A stretch of 24,011 bases of DNA. Origin: an uncultured Bacilli bacterium. Its GTDB lineage: Bacteria; Bacillota_I; Bacilli_A; RF39; UBA660. The stretch covers positions 1 through 24,011 of the forward strand of contig CANPXY010000012.1 of the NCBI GenBank assembly GCA_947587115.1. Reading direction: 5' to 3'. The position numbers were made by a program, and so were the translations under genes. Positions 1-6,959 of the stretch are shown here, in pieces; positions within the stretch are counted from its first letter, which is position 1, and every line of letters starts with the position of its first letter. The notes under the pieces were generated by a model. It saw nothing but the letters and a program-made list of their open reading frames with translations. It did not search any database and had not been told where the DNA came from.

Positions 1-506
1 TCCATCAACATCTTCTCATCATGATTGCTCTCGATGATGTAGATATCTTTATTTTTCATCTGCTTTAAATAACGTTCGTTGATGTAGCCAGTATCGGTAA
101 CATAGACCATACTTCGCTGATCATTTTCTATAATATAGCCTACTGAGCAGGCAGTATCGTGGGAAGTATGAATGAGACGAATCTTAAAATCTCCGATCGT
201 AAACGTATCATCGATGAACTCTATATGCTGGTCAGGCACATATTCTTTTAATTCATCATACATTCCTCGAGGAATCAGACATTTCGCATTAGTTTTTTGT
301 ATAAACGAAGTGAGCCCTTTAATGTGGTCATTGTGCGTATGTGTAATCAAGACAACGGGAATCTCTTGCGGAGCAATGTTGATTTTGGCAAGTGCGTTTT
401 TAACAGCTGCATAAGAGATTCCTAAATCGATTAGAAAGGTTACTGTTTCGCTACGAACGACCGTTGCATTGCCTTTAGAGCCACTTGCTAATATTTGAAC
501 TTGCAT
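1..506 (-). CDS. walJ: WalJ/YycJ-like metallo-beta-lactamase-fold hydrolase (C-terminus outside window)
   Basis: Only the first 168 residues are inside the window; the gene runs off the left edge. It begins with the ASGSKGN motif near residues 7-13 and carries the metal-binding HTHNDHIKG signature near residues 56-64. Further likely metal ligands are the His in HTSHD, the Asp in VTDTGYI and the NHDEKML segment near the truncated end, which is typical of YycJ/WalJ. The family consists of cytoplasmic MBL-fold hydrolases, possibly nucleases, linked to the WalRK cell-wall system and to coordination of wall synthesis with division. The ATG shares one base with the TAA stop of the upstream peptidase gene (TAATG), so translation is probably coupled. 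In B. subtilis walJ lies in the same chromosomal neighbourhood, but the walRKHI genes that normally precede it are absent here. The family call is firm; the exact biochemical role is not. Confidence 0.85.
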   Translation of the reverse strand, partial: MQVQILASGSKGNATVVRSETVTFLIDLGISYAAVKNALAKINIAPQEIPVVLITHTHNDHIKGLTSFIQKTNAKCLIPRGMYDELKEYVPDQHIEFIDDTFTIGDFKIRLIHTSHDTACSVGYIIENDQRSMVYVTDTGYINERYLKQMKNKDIYIIESNHDEKMLM

Positions 507-1987
507 TATTGAAATAACAGCATTGGATTGAGTGCTGTACCTCCACGATAAGGATATCCTCCACGCCAAAGACCAAGATGTAAGTGCGTTCCGGTTGCCC
601 AACCGGTGTGTCCCATCGCTCCGATAATCTGACCTCTAGAAACAGTTTCTCCGGCACTGACATAACGCGCAGCCATATGTAGATATGTAGTAATATAGCC
701 ATTGCCATGATCAATATAGATATAGTTTCCGTTTGGCCAAGATTGATATTCACTGGTAATAACCGTTCCATCCCCTACGGCTCGAATTGGTGATCCTTCT
801 CCAGTTCCAGAGATGTCGAGTCCATCATGGAAGTCTCCCCAACGATAACCAAAAGTAGAAGTGATGATATATGGAGTATTCGTTGGCCAAGCCCAATCTC
901 CAGCACCGGCAACATAGTAGCCACTATTTCCACCTTTGACGACAATCTCATCAATTTTAGGACGAACTTCTTCAGTAGAAGCAGTTAGAGCGGAGATAAT
1001 TTCTCCATTGGCCTTCTGAATTTTCATCGTCACTCGGTTGAGGCCATTTTGGCCTTCTTGAATCACTTGCGTTTGGCCCATCATCATATTGTTGTCATAA
1101 CGAACTTCCGTCTCGTATTTTTCTTCTTGTAATTCAACCACGTGATCTTCTTCGATCGTTCGAAACTTCGGCTTTAAAATGCCAATGGTCACTTCTTGCC
1201 CAGGAAAGAGCAAGCTGTCTGCAGAAGTAAATGAGGGATTGGCAATTAAAAATTCCTCCGTCGACATTTTATTGTTAAAAGAAACATCGGCGATCGTATC
1301 TCCAGGCTGCACAACATATTTCTGCTGCGCATCTAGAGTCCCAAAAAGTAAATATTTGCTGAGATCTTCTTCATTTGTAAAAATTGGCTCATCAGTCGGA
1401 ATACGGTCTTTTTTGATGGTAATTAAATTTTCAATTTGAATATCCTCTATGTATTTTCCAACATCTGTAATCGGCTCTTGGGTCTCATTTAAAAAGTTGT
1501 CATAATCGTCACTTGGAATGAAAGAACGAATGGTTTTATCCACAGAAGTTGTGAATAAAGATTTATCAAGCACATAAATCTTTTCCGTTGGTGTGGTAAT
1601 TTCCTCTCCTTCGCCTTGTTGTTGCTTGATTCCATTGATGGTGATCGTATAACCATTAATGGTAAATGGTGTAATATCTTTGATCTTGTTATAGATATAC
1701 TCGGTCGAATATATCTGTTCATCGTAAGTAATCTCTTTTACGATATCCAAATCATTTGGTGGATAGACTTTGTTGACATTATATTTTTGTTTTAAAATTT
1801 CTTGCTCTTGGTCAATATAATTTTCTAGTTCTTGTTTAGACCTGATCAAGCCAATCGATTCTCCTTCAAGATAGACACGATAGCATTCTTGAGGAACGGG
1901 CTTTAATTCTTTTCCAGAAATAACATAAAGACAGACCAAACTACCAAGCGCGGCAATGAAAACTGCTAAAAGATTCTTTTTATTCAA
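506..1987 (-). CDS. Membrane-anchored LysM-G5-M23 peptidoglycan endopeptidase
   Basis: This is a predicted cell-wall hydrolase of 493 residues. It has an N-terminal hydrophobic segment (about 5-25), an extracytoplasmic helical region, a LysM domain (about 224-270, with VQPGDTIADVS), a G5-like domain (about 280-352) and a C-terminal M23 (LytM/lysostaphin) domain (about 375-480). Zinc ligands are His387 and Asp391 in FHDGLDIS and His470 in THLHLGL, with His437 and His468 as the other active-site histidines. M23 enzymes cut peptide cross-bridges in peptidoglycan; LysM binds glycan. I chose the TTG at 1987 because AAGGTGAT lies just upstream at ideal spacing; a GTG at 1996 is in frame but sits inside that ribosome binding site. 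The start overlaps the dnaB stop by 8 bases. It occupies the place where purA and walRKHI lie in B. subtilis, directly before walJ. Confidence 0.88.
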   Translation of the reverse strand: MNKKNLLAVFIAALGSLVCLYVISGKELKPVPQECYRVYLEGESIGLIRSKQELENYIDQEQEILKQKYNVNKVYPPNDLDIVKEITYDEQIYSTEYIYNKIKDITPFTINGYTITINGIKQQQGEGEEITTPTEKIYVLDKSLFTTSVDKTIRSFIPSDDYDNFLNETQEPITDVGKYIEDIQIENLITIKKDRIPTDEPIFTNEEDLSKYLLFGTLDAQQKYVVQPGDTIADVSFNNKMSTEEFLIANPSFTSADSLLFPGQEVTIGILKPKFRTIEEDHVVELQEEKYETEVRYDNNMMMGQTQVIQEGQNGLNRVTMKIQKANGEIISALTASTEEVRPKIDEIVVKGGNSGYYVAGAGDWAWPTNTPYIITSTFGYRWGDFHDGLDISGTGEGSPIRAVGDGTVITSEYQSWPNGNYIYIDHGNGYITTYLHMAARYVSAGETVSRGQIIGAMGHTGWATGTHLHLGLWRGGYPYRGGTALNPMLLFQ

Positions 1988-3347
1988 TTTTATCACCTTT
2001 TTCTTTCCCTTTATCTTCTTTCTTTAAATTAACAAAAGTACTGGTATTCTTTTTAAACAATAATTCAATCGTACTTGTTGGCCCATTACGATGCTTGCCG
2101 ATAATAAACTCACTGATACTGTTATTATCATCCATACGTGCTTCTTTATTATAATAGTCATCGCGATAGAGGAACGATACGATGTCCGCATCTTGCTCGA
2201 TGGACCCTGATTCACGAAGATCACTCATGATTGGACGTTTATCTTCACGAGCTTCAACGGCACGTGAAAGTTGGGCAAGTGCTACTACGGGAATATGTAA
2301 TTCCATCGCCATCGTCTTAAGTGCTCTTGAAATATCAGATACTTCTTGTTGACGGTTGTTTCCATACCCACGACCACCAGAAATCAACTGTAAATAGTCG
2401 ATAATGACTATTCCTAGCCCTTGGTCGCTGCTGGCAAGGCGACGGCATTTTGAACGAATTTCACTGATCGTAATTCCCGGTGTATCATCGATATACATTT
2501 TGGCAGTAGAAAGTTGACTGATTGCTTCATTGACCCGTCTCCAATCATTACTCATTAAATTTCCGGTACGCAACTTATATCCTTCGATTTGCCCAAGAGA
2601 TGAAATCATACGCATCGCTAATTGTTCCGCACCCATTTCAAGGTTGAATAAAGCCACTGGCTTCTCTGTGTTCATTGCCATATAAGTAGCCATATTTAGA
2701 GCAAAAGCAGTTTTCCCCATGGCTGGACGAGCAGCGATGACAATAAATTCATTTTCGTGGAATCCTGCCGTAATGCGATCAATATCTTGCCATCCTGTTG
2801 GCAATCCCGTGATTTCTCCTTTCATCTCGGAAAGTTTTTCAAGATCAGACTGTGTCTTGTTCATGACTTCTTGAATGGAACGAAATTCACTCGAACGGCG
2901 ATTCTTAACTACACCTAAAATCTTTTTCTCTGCGCTATCGAGCGTATCGTTGATATCGTCTTCTACGTTGTATCCTAAGGTTGCAATCTCTTCGGCAGTA
3001 GAGATCAATTTTCGAGAAAGGGCATAGTCTTCAACAATTTTAATATAGGAATCTATGTTGGCAGCAGTCGGAACAAAGTTGACAATTTCAGTTAAATACT
3101 CTACTCCGCCAATGTTTTGTATTAAATTTTTTTGCTTTAACTCGGCGGTAACCGTGGTCAAATCGATCGGTATGTGCTTGTCTAAAAGATCTTTAAGGCA
3201 AGAAAAAATCTTGGCATTACGATCATCATAAAATGACTCAGCCTCTAAAGTTTCCACCGCTTTTTCCAAAGCATATTTTGATAAGAAACAAGAGCCTAAA
3301 ACAGATTGTTCGGCTTCTAAATTGTTTGGCATACTCTTAAGTGGCAT
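1980..3347 (-). CDS. dnaB: Replicative DNA helicase DnaB (DnaC of Bacillus)
   Basis: This is the hexameric 5'-3' replicative helicase that unwinds DNA at the fork and binds primase and the helicase loader. The 455-residue protein has the DnaB N-terminal domain (NNLEAEQSVLGS near residues 8-19) and a RecA-like C-terminal ATPase. Walker A is ARPAMGKTAFAL near 206-217, Walker B is VIIDYLQLI near 314-322, and GKHRNGPT near 417-424 is the conserved C-terminal motif. Length is normal. I chose the ATG at 3347 because AGAGGTG sits six bases upstream; the GTG at 3356 overlaps that ribosome binding site. It follows rplI by 11 bases in the gdpP-rplI-dnaB order, which is the Bacillus order and indicates one operon. 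The basic C-terminal tail overlaps the start of the peptidase gene. Confidence 0.97.
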   Translation of the reverse strand: MPLKSMPNNLEAEQSVLGSCFLSKYALEKAVETLEAESFYDDRNAKIFSCLKDLLDKHIPIDLTTVTAELKQKNLIQNIGGVEYLTEIVNFVPTAANIDSYIKIVEDYALSRKLISTAEEIATLGYNVEDDINDTLDSAEKKILGVVKNRRSSEFRSIQEVMNKTQSDLEKLSEMKGEITGLPTGWQDIDRITAGFHENEFIVIAARPAMGKTAFALNMATYMAMNTEKPVALFNLEMGAEQLAMRMISSLGQIEGYKLRTGNLMSNDWRRVNEAISQLSTAKMYIDDTPGITISEIRSKCRRLASSDQGLGIVIIDYLQLISGGRGYGNNRQQEVSDISRALKTMAMELHIPVVALAQLSRAVEAREDKRPIMSDLRESGSIEQDADIVSFLYRDDYYNKEARMDDNNSISEFIIGKHRNGPTSTIELLFKKNTSTFVNLKKEDKGKEKGDKIE

Positions 3348-3358
3348 ACGCTTCACCT

Positions 3359-3799
3359 CTATTTTATTACATGGACTTTGATTTTTCCAAAAATATCTTT
3401 ATGAAGAAGAATGTTGACTTGATGAAAGCCAAGAGATGTAATTGGAGTTTTGATTTCAATCTGGCGTTTTTCAATTTTATAACCAAGTTGGTCGAGCGCT
3501 TCTTTGATCTGCTTTGGGCTGATACTTCCAAATACCTTGTCATTCGCACCAACTTTTACTTTAATTTCAATGACTACTTGATCTAAGTGTTCTTTTAATT
3601 CTTTGGCCTTTTTGCGTTCTTCTTGCTCGGTTGCTTCCTCAAGGGCTTTTTCTTTCTGGTATTCTCCCAAATTTTTTTCAGTCAATTGAGAAGCATACCC
3701 TTTTTTTATTAAAAAGTTTTGGGCATAGCCATCTTTTACAATTTTAATTTCGCCTTTTTTCCCTTGATTTTTTAAATCTTTTAAAAATATTACTTTCAT
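3359..3799 (-). CDS. rplI: 50S ribosomal protein L9
   Basis: L9 binds 23S rRNA at the base of the L1 stalk and helps maintain reading frame. The 146-residue length fits the family (about 148). The N-terminal domain is clear: it begins MKVIFLKDLKNQGKKGEI and continues with VKDGYAQNFLIKKGYA. Then comes the long lysine- and glutamate-rich connecting helix (about 43-75) and the C-terminal RNA-binding domain. The ATG overlaps the TGA of the upstream gdpP-like gene (ATGA), and dnaB follows after 11 bases, so all three are probably co-transcribed from the promoter near 4821-4849. Confidence 0.97.
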   Translation of the reverse strand: MKVIFLKDLKNQGKKGEIKIVKDGYAQNFLIKKGYASQLTEKNLGEYQKEKALEEATEQEERKKAKELKEHLDQVVIEIKVKVGANDKVFGSISPKQIKEALDQLGYKIEKRQIEIKTPITSLGFHQVNILLHKDIFGKIKVHVIK

Positions 3800-4791
3800 T
3801 CATTCTCATTCCTTTGTTTTTGGAGTTCTCGTTTTAATGATTGCTCTACTTTTTCTAAAGTAGAATCTTCTATTTTACAGGCGGCATTGTAATTGTCTCC
3901 GCCACCACCTAGTGGCTCTAAAATATCTTGAATTGGAATCTCCCCCATCGATCTAGCGCTGATGCCAATGGTCTTTTTACCAGTTTGCCCGATGACAAAA
4001 GATGCTTCAATCTTGTTGAACAAAAGTAATGTGTCGGCAATTTTGGCGAGATCTTCTCTTCGGTAGATCAATTCAGACGAACCTACAGCAAGCGCAATAT
4101 TTTGATTGAGGACTTTGACATTAGTAATCGTCTTTTGGCGTTCAATATATTGCTTTAAATCTTGCTTTAATAAATATTGAACTTTTTTGGGATCTGCACC
4201 TAACCTTGTAAGGTTATAGGCTGTATAGTAAGTTTTGGCCGTTGTTTTTAAAATAAAATTGTTGGTATCTAAAACAATTCCGGCAAGGAGCGTGGTACTG
4301 ACGATTGGATCTAAGATGGCTCTTGTAGAGTCGATCAATTCGGTCACCATCTCACAAGTACTGGAAGCATCAGGATCGATGATGATTAAACCCTTGGTTA
4401 CGGAGTTATCACTTTCATCATGATGATCAATGACGATCACGTGATCAAATTGTTCATCCAATGTCTCATCCGGTAAAAGATTCTTTTTGTTAGTGTCTAG
4501 TATTAGCAACAGATTTTTTCTTGAAATTGGATGGAAATACTCCGCTATCTGGGAAGTAGATATAATATTTAATTGATTGCGAACTTCCGCTAAAACCTTT
4601 TCCACACCCAATTCATTTTTCTTATCATTGGTCACTAGATAACAATGTTTATTTTTGTTTTTTAACATTTCATACATACCTAGGGCGCAACCAAGCGCAT
4701 CTAAGTCTAAATCTTGATGACCGACAATAAAAATATTCTGTGCATGACGAATCATCTTATGAAATTCTTTTTTGCCTTCTAAGATTCTCAT
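3796..4791 (-). CDS. gdpP: GdpP-type DHH/DHHA1 phosphodiesterase lacking the membrane, PAS and GGDEF part
   Basis: GdpP hydrolyses c-di-AMP in Firmicutes. This 331-residue protein matches only the catalytic C-terminal half of the roughly 658-residue enzyme. Visible metal-binding motifs are GHQDLDLDALG (24-34), LILDT (Asp99) and VIDHHDE (Asp122, His123, His124); LAGIVLDTNNF (169-179) is a further conserved block. The DHHA1 domain ends with GGGGDNYNAAC (295-305), where an Asp occupies the position of the usual His of the GGGH motif. The start is firm: AAGGAGG lies six bases before the ATG, and upstream is a terminator and an unrelated gene, so no N-terminal fragment is hidden nearby. Its place before rplI and dnaB is the normal gdpP locus. 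It is probably cytosolic. The substrate could be c-di-AMP or pApA; the altered motif makes activity uncertain. Confidence 0.85.
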   Translation of the reverse strand: MRILEGKKEFHKMIRHAQNIFIVGHQDLDLDALGCALGMYEMLKNKNKHCYLVTNDKKNELGVEKVLAEVRNQLNIISTSQIAEYFHPISRKNLLLILDTNKKNLLPDETLDEQFDHVIVIDHHDESDNSVTKGLIIIDPDASSTCEMVTELIDSTRAILDPIVSTTLLAGIVLDTNNFILKTTAKTYYTAYNLTRLGADPKKVQYLLKQDLKQYIERQKTITNVKVLNQNIALAVGSSELIYRREDLAKIADTLLLFNKIEASFVIGQTGKKTIGISARSMGEIPIQDILEPLGGGGDNYNAACKIEDSTLEKVEQSLKRELQKQRNENE

Positions 4792-4820
4792 TTTTTGCCT
4801 CCTTGCAATCTCCCAATTTA

Positions 4821-4849
4821 ATTATACACCAAAAAAATCGCTCTGTCAT
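4821..4849 (-). promoter_or_regulatory. Promoter of the gdpP-rplI-dnaB operon
   Basis: On the minus strand, ATGACA (4844-4849) is separated by 17 bases from a perfect TATAAT (4821-4826), about 30 bases before the gdpP start codon. This is a strong sigma-A-type match. The -35 element lies inside the 3' arm of the terminator that ends the preceding surface-protein gene. Confidence 0.8.
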
Positions 4850-4867
4850 GTATTTCGACAAAGCAAT
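4831..4867 (-). terminator. Intrinsic terminator of the surface-protein gene
   Basis: Reading the minus strand, an 11-bp stem (arms 4857-4867 and 4837-4847, with two G-U pairs) closes a 9-base loop and is followed by seven T residues (4831-4837). It lies 25 bases after the stop codon of the surface-protein gene. Confidence 0.85.
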
Positions 4868-4891
4868 TTCTTATTTGCTCAAAACAACTGA

Positions 4892-6124
4892 TTATGGTTC
4901 CCAGTGGATGCATGGGTTGGTGTTGTCACCATAGTTAGGATCTTTTACATGGGCGTCAAAGTGAGCATCACAGTTACTTCCTCTAAGCCAACCTGAATCA
5001 GGGCCATAGAAAGGTGAGTCAGAGCCTCCCCATATTTCAAAGTCAGCGGTACTTTCTTTTCCTTTGATAGTAAAACTAATAATTGAATTATCGCCAAAAG
5101 CAGCATACCCGATTTTTTTAACATTAGCAGGAATGACCACACTGGTTAAATTACCAAAAAAAGCAGTTGATCCTATCTCTACTAAACTCTCCGGTAAATA
5201 AACATTCTTCAACGGAACTTCATAGAAAGCATCCGATTCAATAATTGTAACTCCTTCGGGTATGACGACACTAGTAAATTGATTAGCAAAAAAAGCAGCA
5301 TACCCTATCTCCGTTATACCTTCTGGAATCACGACACTTGTAAGACCGGCACTTCCCCCATCATTGCCAAACGCACGTGTCCCTATTTTTGTAATCGTTT
5401 TCCCGTTGATTGTCTTCGGTATCACTACGTCTGTAATAATTCTACCTGCTGGACTTTCTTGAGGTGTATTGGGTGGAGCATAGTCGATACTACAGGAAGC
5501 ACAAGTATCAACCGCCTGTATCTTATTAGTTCCACATAAATATCCTATAATTGTTGTTCCTGGTCCATCAACTTGAAAGCATTCTTCTGGCGTTGGAGCA
5601 TGTTCTACTACTTGCTCTGCTTCTACCCGGATCTTCCCCCGAAACGTCTTCTCTGCTGCCATAGTACTCGTCGCATCTTGATCAACCCACATTCTTAAGT
5701 CATAAATCAAGGTTTCTCCACTTTTGATAATTCCTGTATACAATATTCGATCGTTATTTTGTTTAACATAAGATAACAAGCTTCTGACTAAAGTAGTACC
5801 GTCTTGCTTTAAATCAAACTTGATCGCATCATCTGGTAACTGTGTTTCTCCCTCTTCTAAATTTACATTATCTAAATAGATGGTATAATTACTATCAGTC
5901 GTCCCTTTATTGATCAGTTTAAATGTGTAAGGATTTTCCTCTAAACCTACGGCATCTAGTACCGGTACCACACCATTTCCATCGATCGCTACTCCGTTTG
6001 TATCATCAAGCTCTAAACTTAAATCTCCTACTTTGATGACATTGGTTTTAGTTCCATTTAAAGTTAGTTGTAACCATGCATAACTGGCACTTAACAACAA
6101 AATTGTACCTAATATAATGGGCAA
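4892..6124 (-). CDS. Secreted TasA/camelysin-like and BspA-type leucine-rich-repeat surface protein (start region frameshifted by a G tract)
   Basis: The open frame reads 410 residues from a TTG at 6124, but that start has no ribosome binding site and leaves a signal peptide without its basic end. In the same frame the codons upstream encode KKQLFGFGLP, so the natural start is probably the ATG at 6158, now out of frame because of an 8-G run (6149-6156). With seven G residues it would read MGGKKQLFGFGLP followed by the hydrophobic core and the LSASYAW cleavage region, as in SipW-type signal peptides. Residues about 15-170 resemble TasA/camelysin beta-sandwich proteins. Residues about 228-355 are LRR_5 repeats of about 22 residues with the pattern VVIPEGVTxIxxxAF, as in BspA-like adhesins. 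Six cysteines lie in the spacer and C-terminal tail. There is no LPXTG motif. It is inserted between rpsR and gdpP, which are otherwise near neighbours, and its role is probably surface binding. Confidence 0.75.
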   Translation of the reverse strand: MPIILGTILLLSASYAWLQLTLNGTKTNVIKVGDLSLELDDTNGVAIDGNGVVPVLDAVGLEENPYTFKLINKGTTDSNYTIYLDNVNLEEGETQLPDDAIKFDLKQDGTTLVRSLLSYVKQNNDRILYTGIIKSGETLIYDLRMWVDQDATSTMAAEKTFRGKIRVEAEQVVEHAPTPEECFQVDGPGTTIIGYLCGTNKIQAVDTCASCSIDYAPPNTPQESPAGRIITDVVIPKTINGKTITKIGTRAFGNDGGSAGLTSVVIPEGITEIGYAAFFANQFTSVVIPEGVTIIESDAFYEVPLKNVYLPESLVEIGSTAFFGNLTSVVIPANVKKIGYAAFGDNSIISFTIKGKESTADFEIWGGSDSPFYGPDSGWLRGSNCDAHFDAHVKDPNYGDNTNPCIHWEP

Positions 6125-6148
6125 TCCAAAACCAAAAAGTTGTTTCTT

Positions 6149-6156
6149 CCCCCCCC
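6149..6156 (-). repeat. Eight-G homopolymer at the start of the surface-protein gene
   Basis: Eight consecutive C residues on the plus strand give ATG followed by seven G residues on the coding strand (ATG at 6158-6156). Eight G residues put the ATG out of frame with the signal peptide and the rest of the gene. One fewer, or two more, would join them. The tract is also part of the 3' arm of an 8-bp hairpin (6152-6159 with 6163-6170, loop of three) that contains the start codon. Confidence 0.85.
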
Positions 6157-6193
6157 ATTGTCAATGGGAGCGGGATGTTTTCTTTAAACTGCA

Positions 6194-6225
6194 AGAAGCA
6201 CAAAAAACGAGAAGCACAAAAAAAG
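6194..6225. repeat. Two tandem copies of a 16-bp unit after rpsR
   Basis: The unit beginning AGAAGCACAAAAAA occurs at 6194-6209 and 6210-6225 in direct orientation. The second copy overlaps the A tract and the foot of the rpsR terminator hairpin. The repeat lies just upstream of the surface-protein gene. Confidence 0.7.
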
Positions 6226-6238
6226 AGCTTGCGCTCTT
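6218..6238 (-). terminator. Intrinsic terminator of the rpsF-ssb-rpsR operon
   Basis: On the minus strand, AAGAGC-GCAA-GCTCTT forms a 6-bp stem with a stable tetraloop, followed directly by T residues (6218-6224). The hairpin begins inside the rpsR stop codon. Confidence 0.88.
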
Positions 6239-6455
6239 ACTTTGTATATGGTAATAAGGCAATAGCACGTGCTCTTTTGATCTGTTCTGCAATATGTCTT
6301 TGATGTTTTGCACAAGCACCTGTTATACGTCTTGGTAAAATCTTACCTTTTTCATTAATATATCTCTTTAAAGTTTCTACATCTTTATAATCGATATCGT
6401 GTCCAGTACACATGTAGCATACTTTTTTCTTTTTACGATAAAATCCTTCAGCCAC
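6237..6455 (-). CDS. rpsR: 30S ribosomal protein S18, zinc-ligand form
   Basis: S18 pairs with S6 on the 30S platform. The 72-residue protein has the conserved core IDYKDVETLKRYI (about 21-33) and GKILPRRITG (about 37-46), then KRARAIALLPY near the end. It carries Cys-x2-Cys (CYMC near 13-16) and Cys-x2-His (CAKH near 48-51), consistent with the zinc-binding (C+) form, unlike B. subtilis S18, which lacks these ligands. The GTG start is supported by AAAGGAGG eight bases upstream. It is the last gene of rpsF-ssb-rpsR, 15 bases after ssb, and is followed by a strong terminator. Confidence 0.96.
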   Translation of the reverse strand: MAEGFYRKKKKVCYMCTGHDIDYKDVETLKRYINEKGKILPRRITGACAKHQRHIAEQIKRARAIALLPYTK

Positions 6456-6470
6456 TTTTGTTTCCTCCTT

Positions 6471-6956
6471 TTAGAATGGTAAATCGTCATCGCTGATCTC
6501 GATACTTGATCCGAAGTCAGCAAATGGATTGTTGGATACGTCGGTTGTCTTTGGTGGCTCTGTTTGATCTGCGAAATCATATGGCGTTGGATTAGATTGT
6601 CCATTGCCAGAGGAATTTGATGCAGATTGATCCCCACGATTTTTGGTATCTAGGAATTGTACATTGTCCGCAATTACTTCCGTAACGTATCTCTTTTTGC
6701 CATCTTCTCCATCATAACTACGTGTTTGAAGGCGACCATCAATTGCCACTTGGCTTCCTTGTGTCAAATAGTTTTTTACATTTTCTGCTTGTTTTCTCCA
6801 TACGACAATATTGATAAAGTCTGCTTCGCGCTCTCCTGATTGATTAGAAAATGGGCGATTTACGGCAAGCGTAAATGACGCTACCGCAGTGTTATTACTT
6901 GTGTATCTTAATTCTGGATCTCTTGTTAAACGTCCAATTAAAAATACTTTGTTCAT
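6471..6956 (-). CDS. ssb: Single-stranded DNA-binding protein
   Basis: This protein coats single-stranded DNA during replication, recombination and repair, and recruits partners through its C-terminal tip. The 161-residue sequence has an N-terminal OB fold (about 1-105, beginning MNKVFLIGRLTRDPELRYT), then a Gly/Asn/Ser/Pro-rich linker, and ends in the acidic tip DDDLPF. Length is normal. GAGGT lies upstream of the ATG, and only three bases separate it from the rpsF stop. The rpsF-ssb-rpsR order is the standard Bacilli operon. Confidence 0.97.
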   Translation of the reverse strand: MNKVFLIGRLTRDPELRYTSNNTAVASFTLAVNRPFSNQSGEREADFINIVVWRKQAENVKNYLTQGSQVAIDGRLQTRSYDGEDGKKRYVTEVIADNVQFLDTKNRGDQSASNSSGNGQSNPTPYDFADQTEPPKTTDVSNNPFADFGSSIEISDDDLPF

Positions 6957-6959
6957 ATT

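Noticed and set aside
4435..4446. Palindrome GATCACGTGATC as a possible parS
   Set aside because: Only the CACGTG core matches; the flanks differ from parS and the bases encode the conserved FDHVIVIDHH segment of the DHH domain.
6122..6124. TTG as the true start of the surface protein
   Set aside because: It has no ribosome binding site and gives a signal peptide without basic residues, while in-frame codons just upstream supply the Lys-Lys end.
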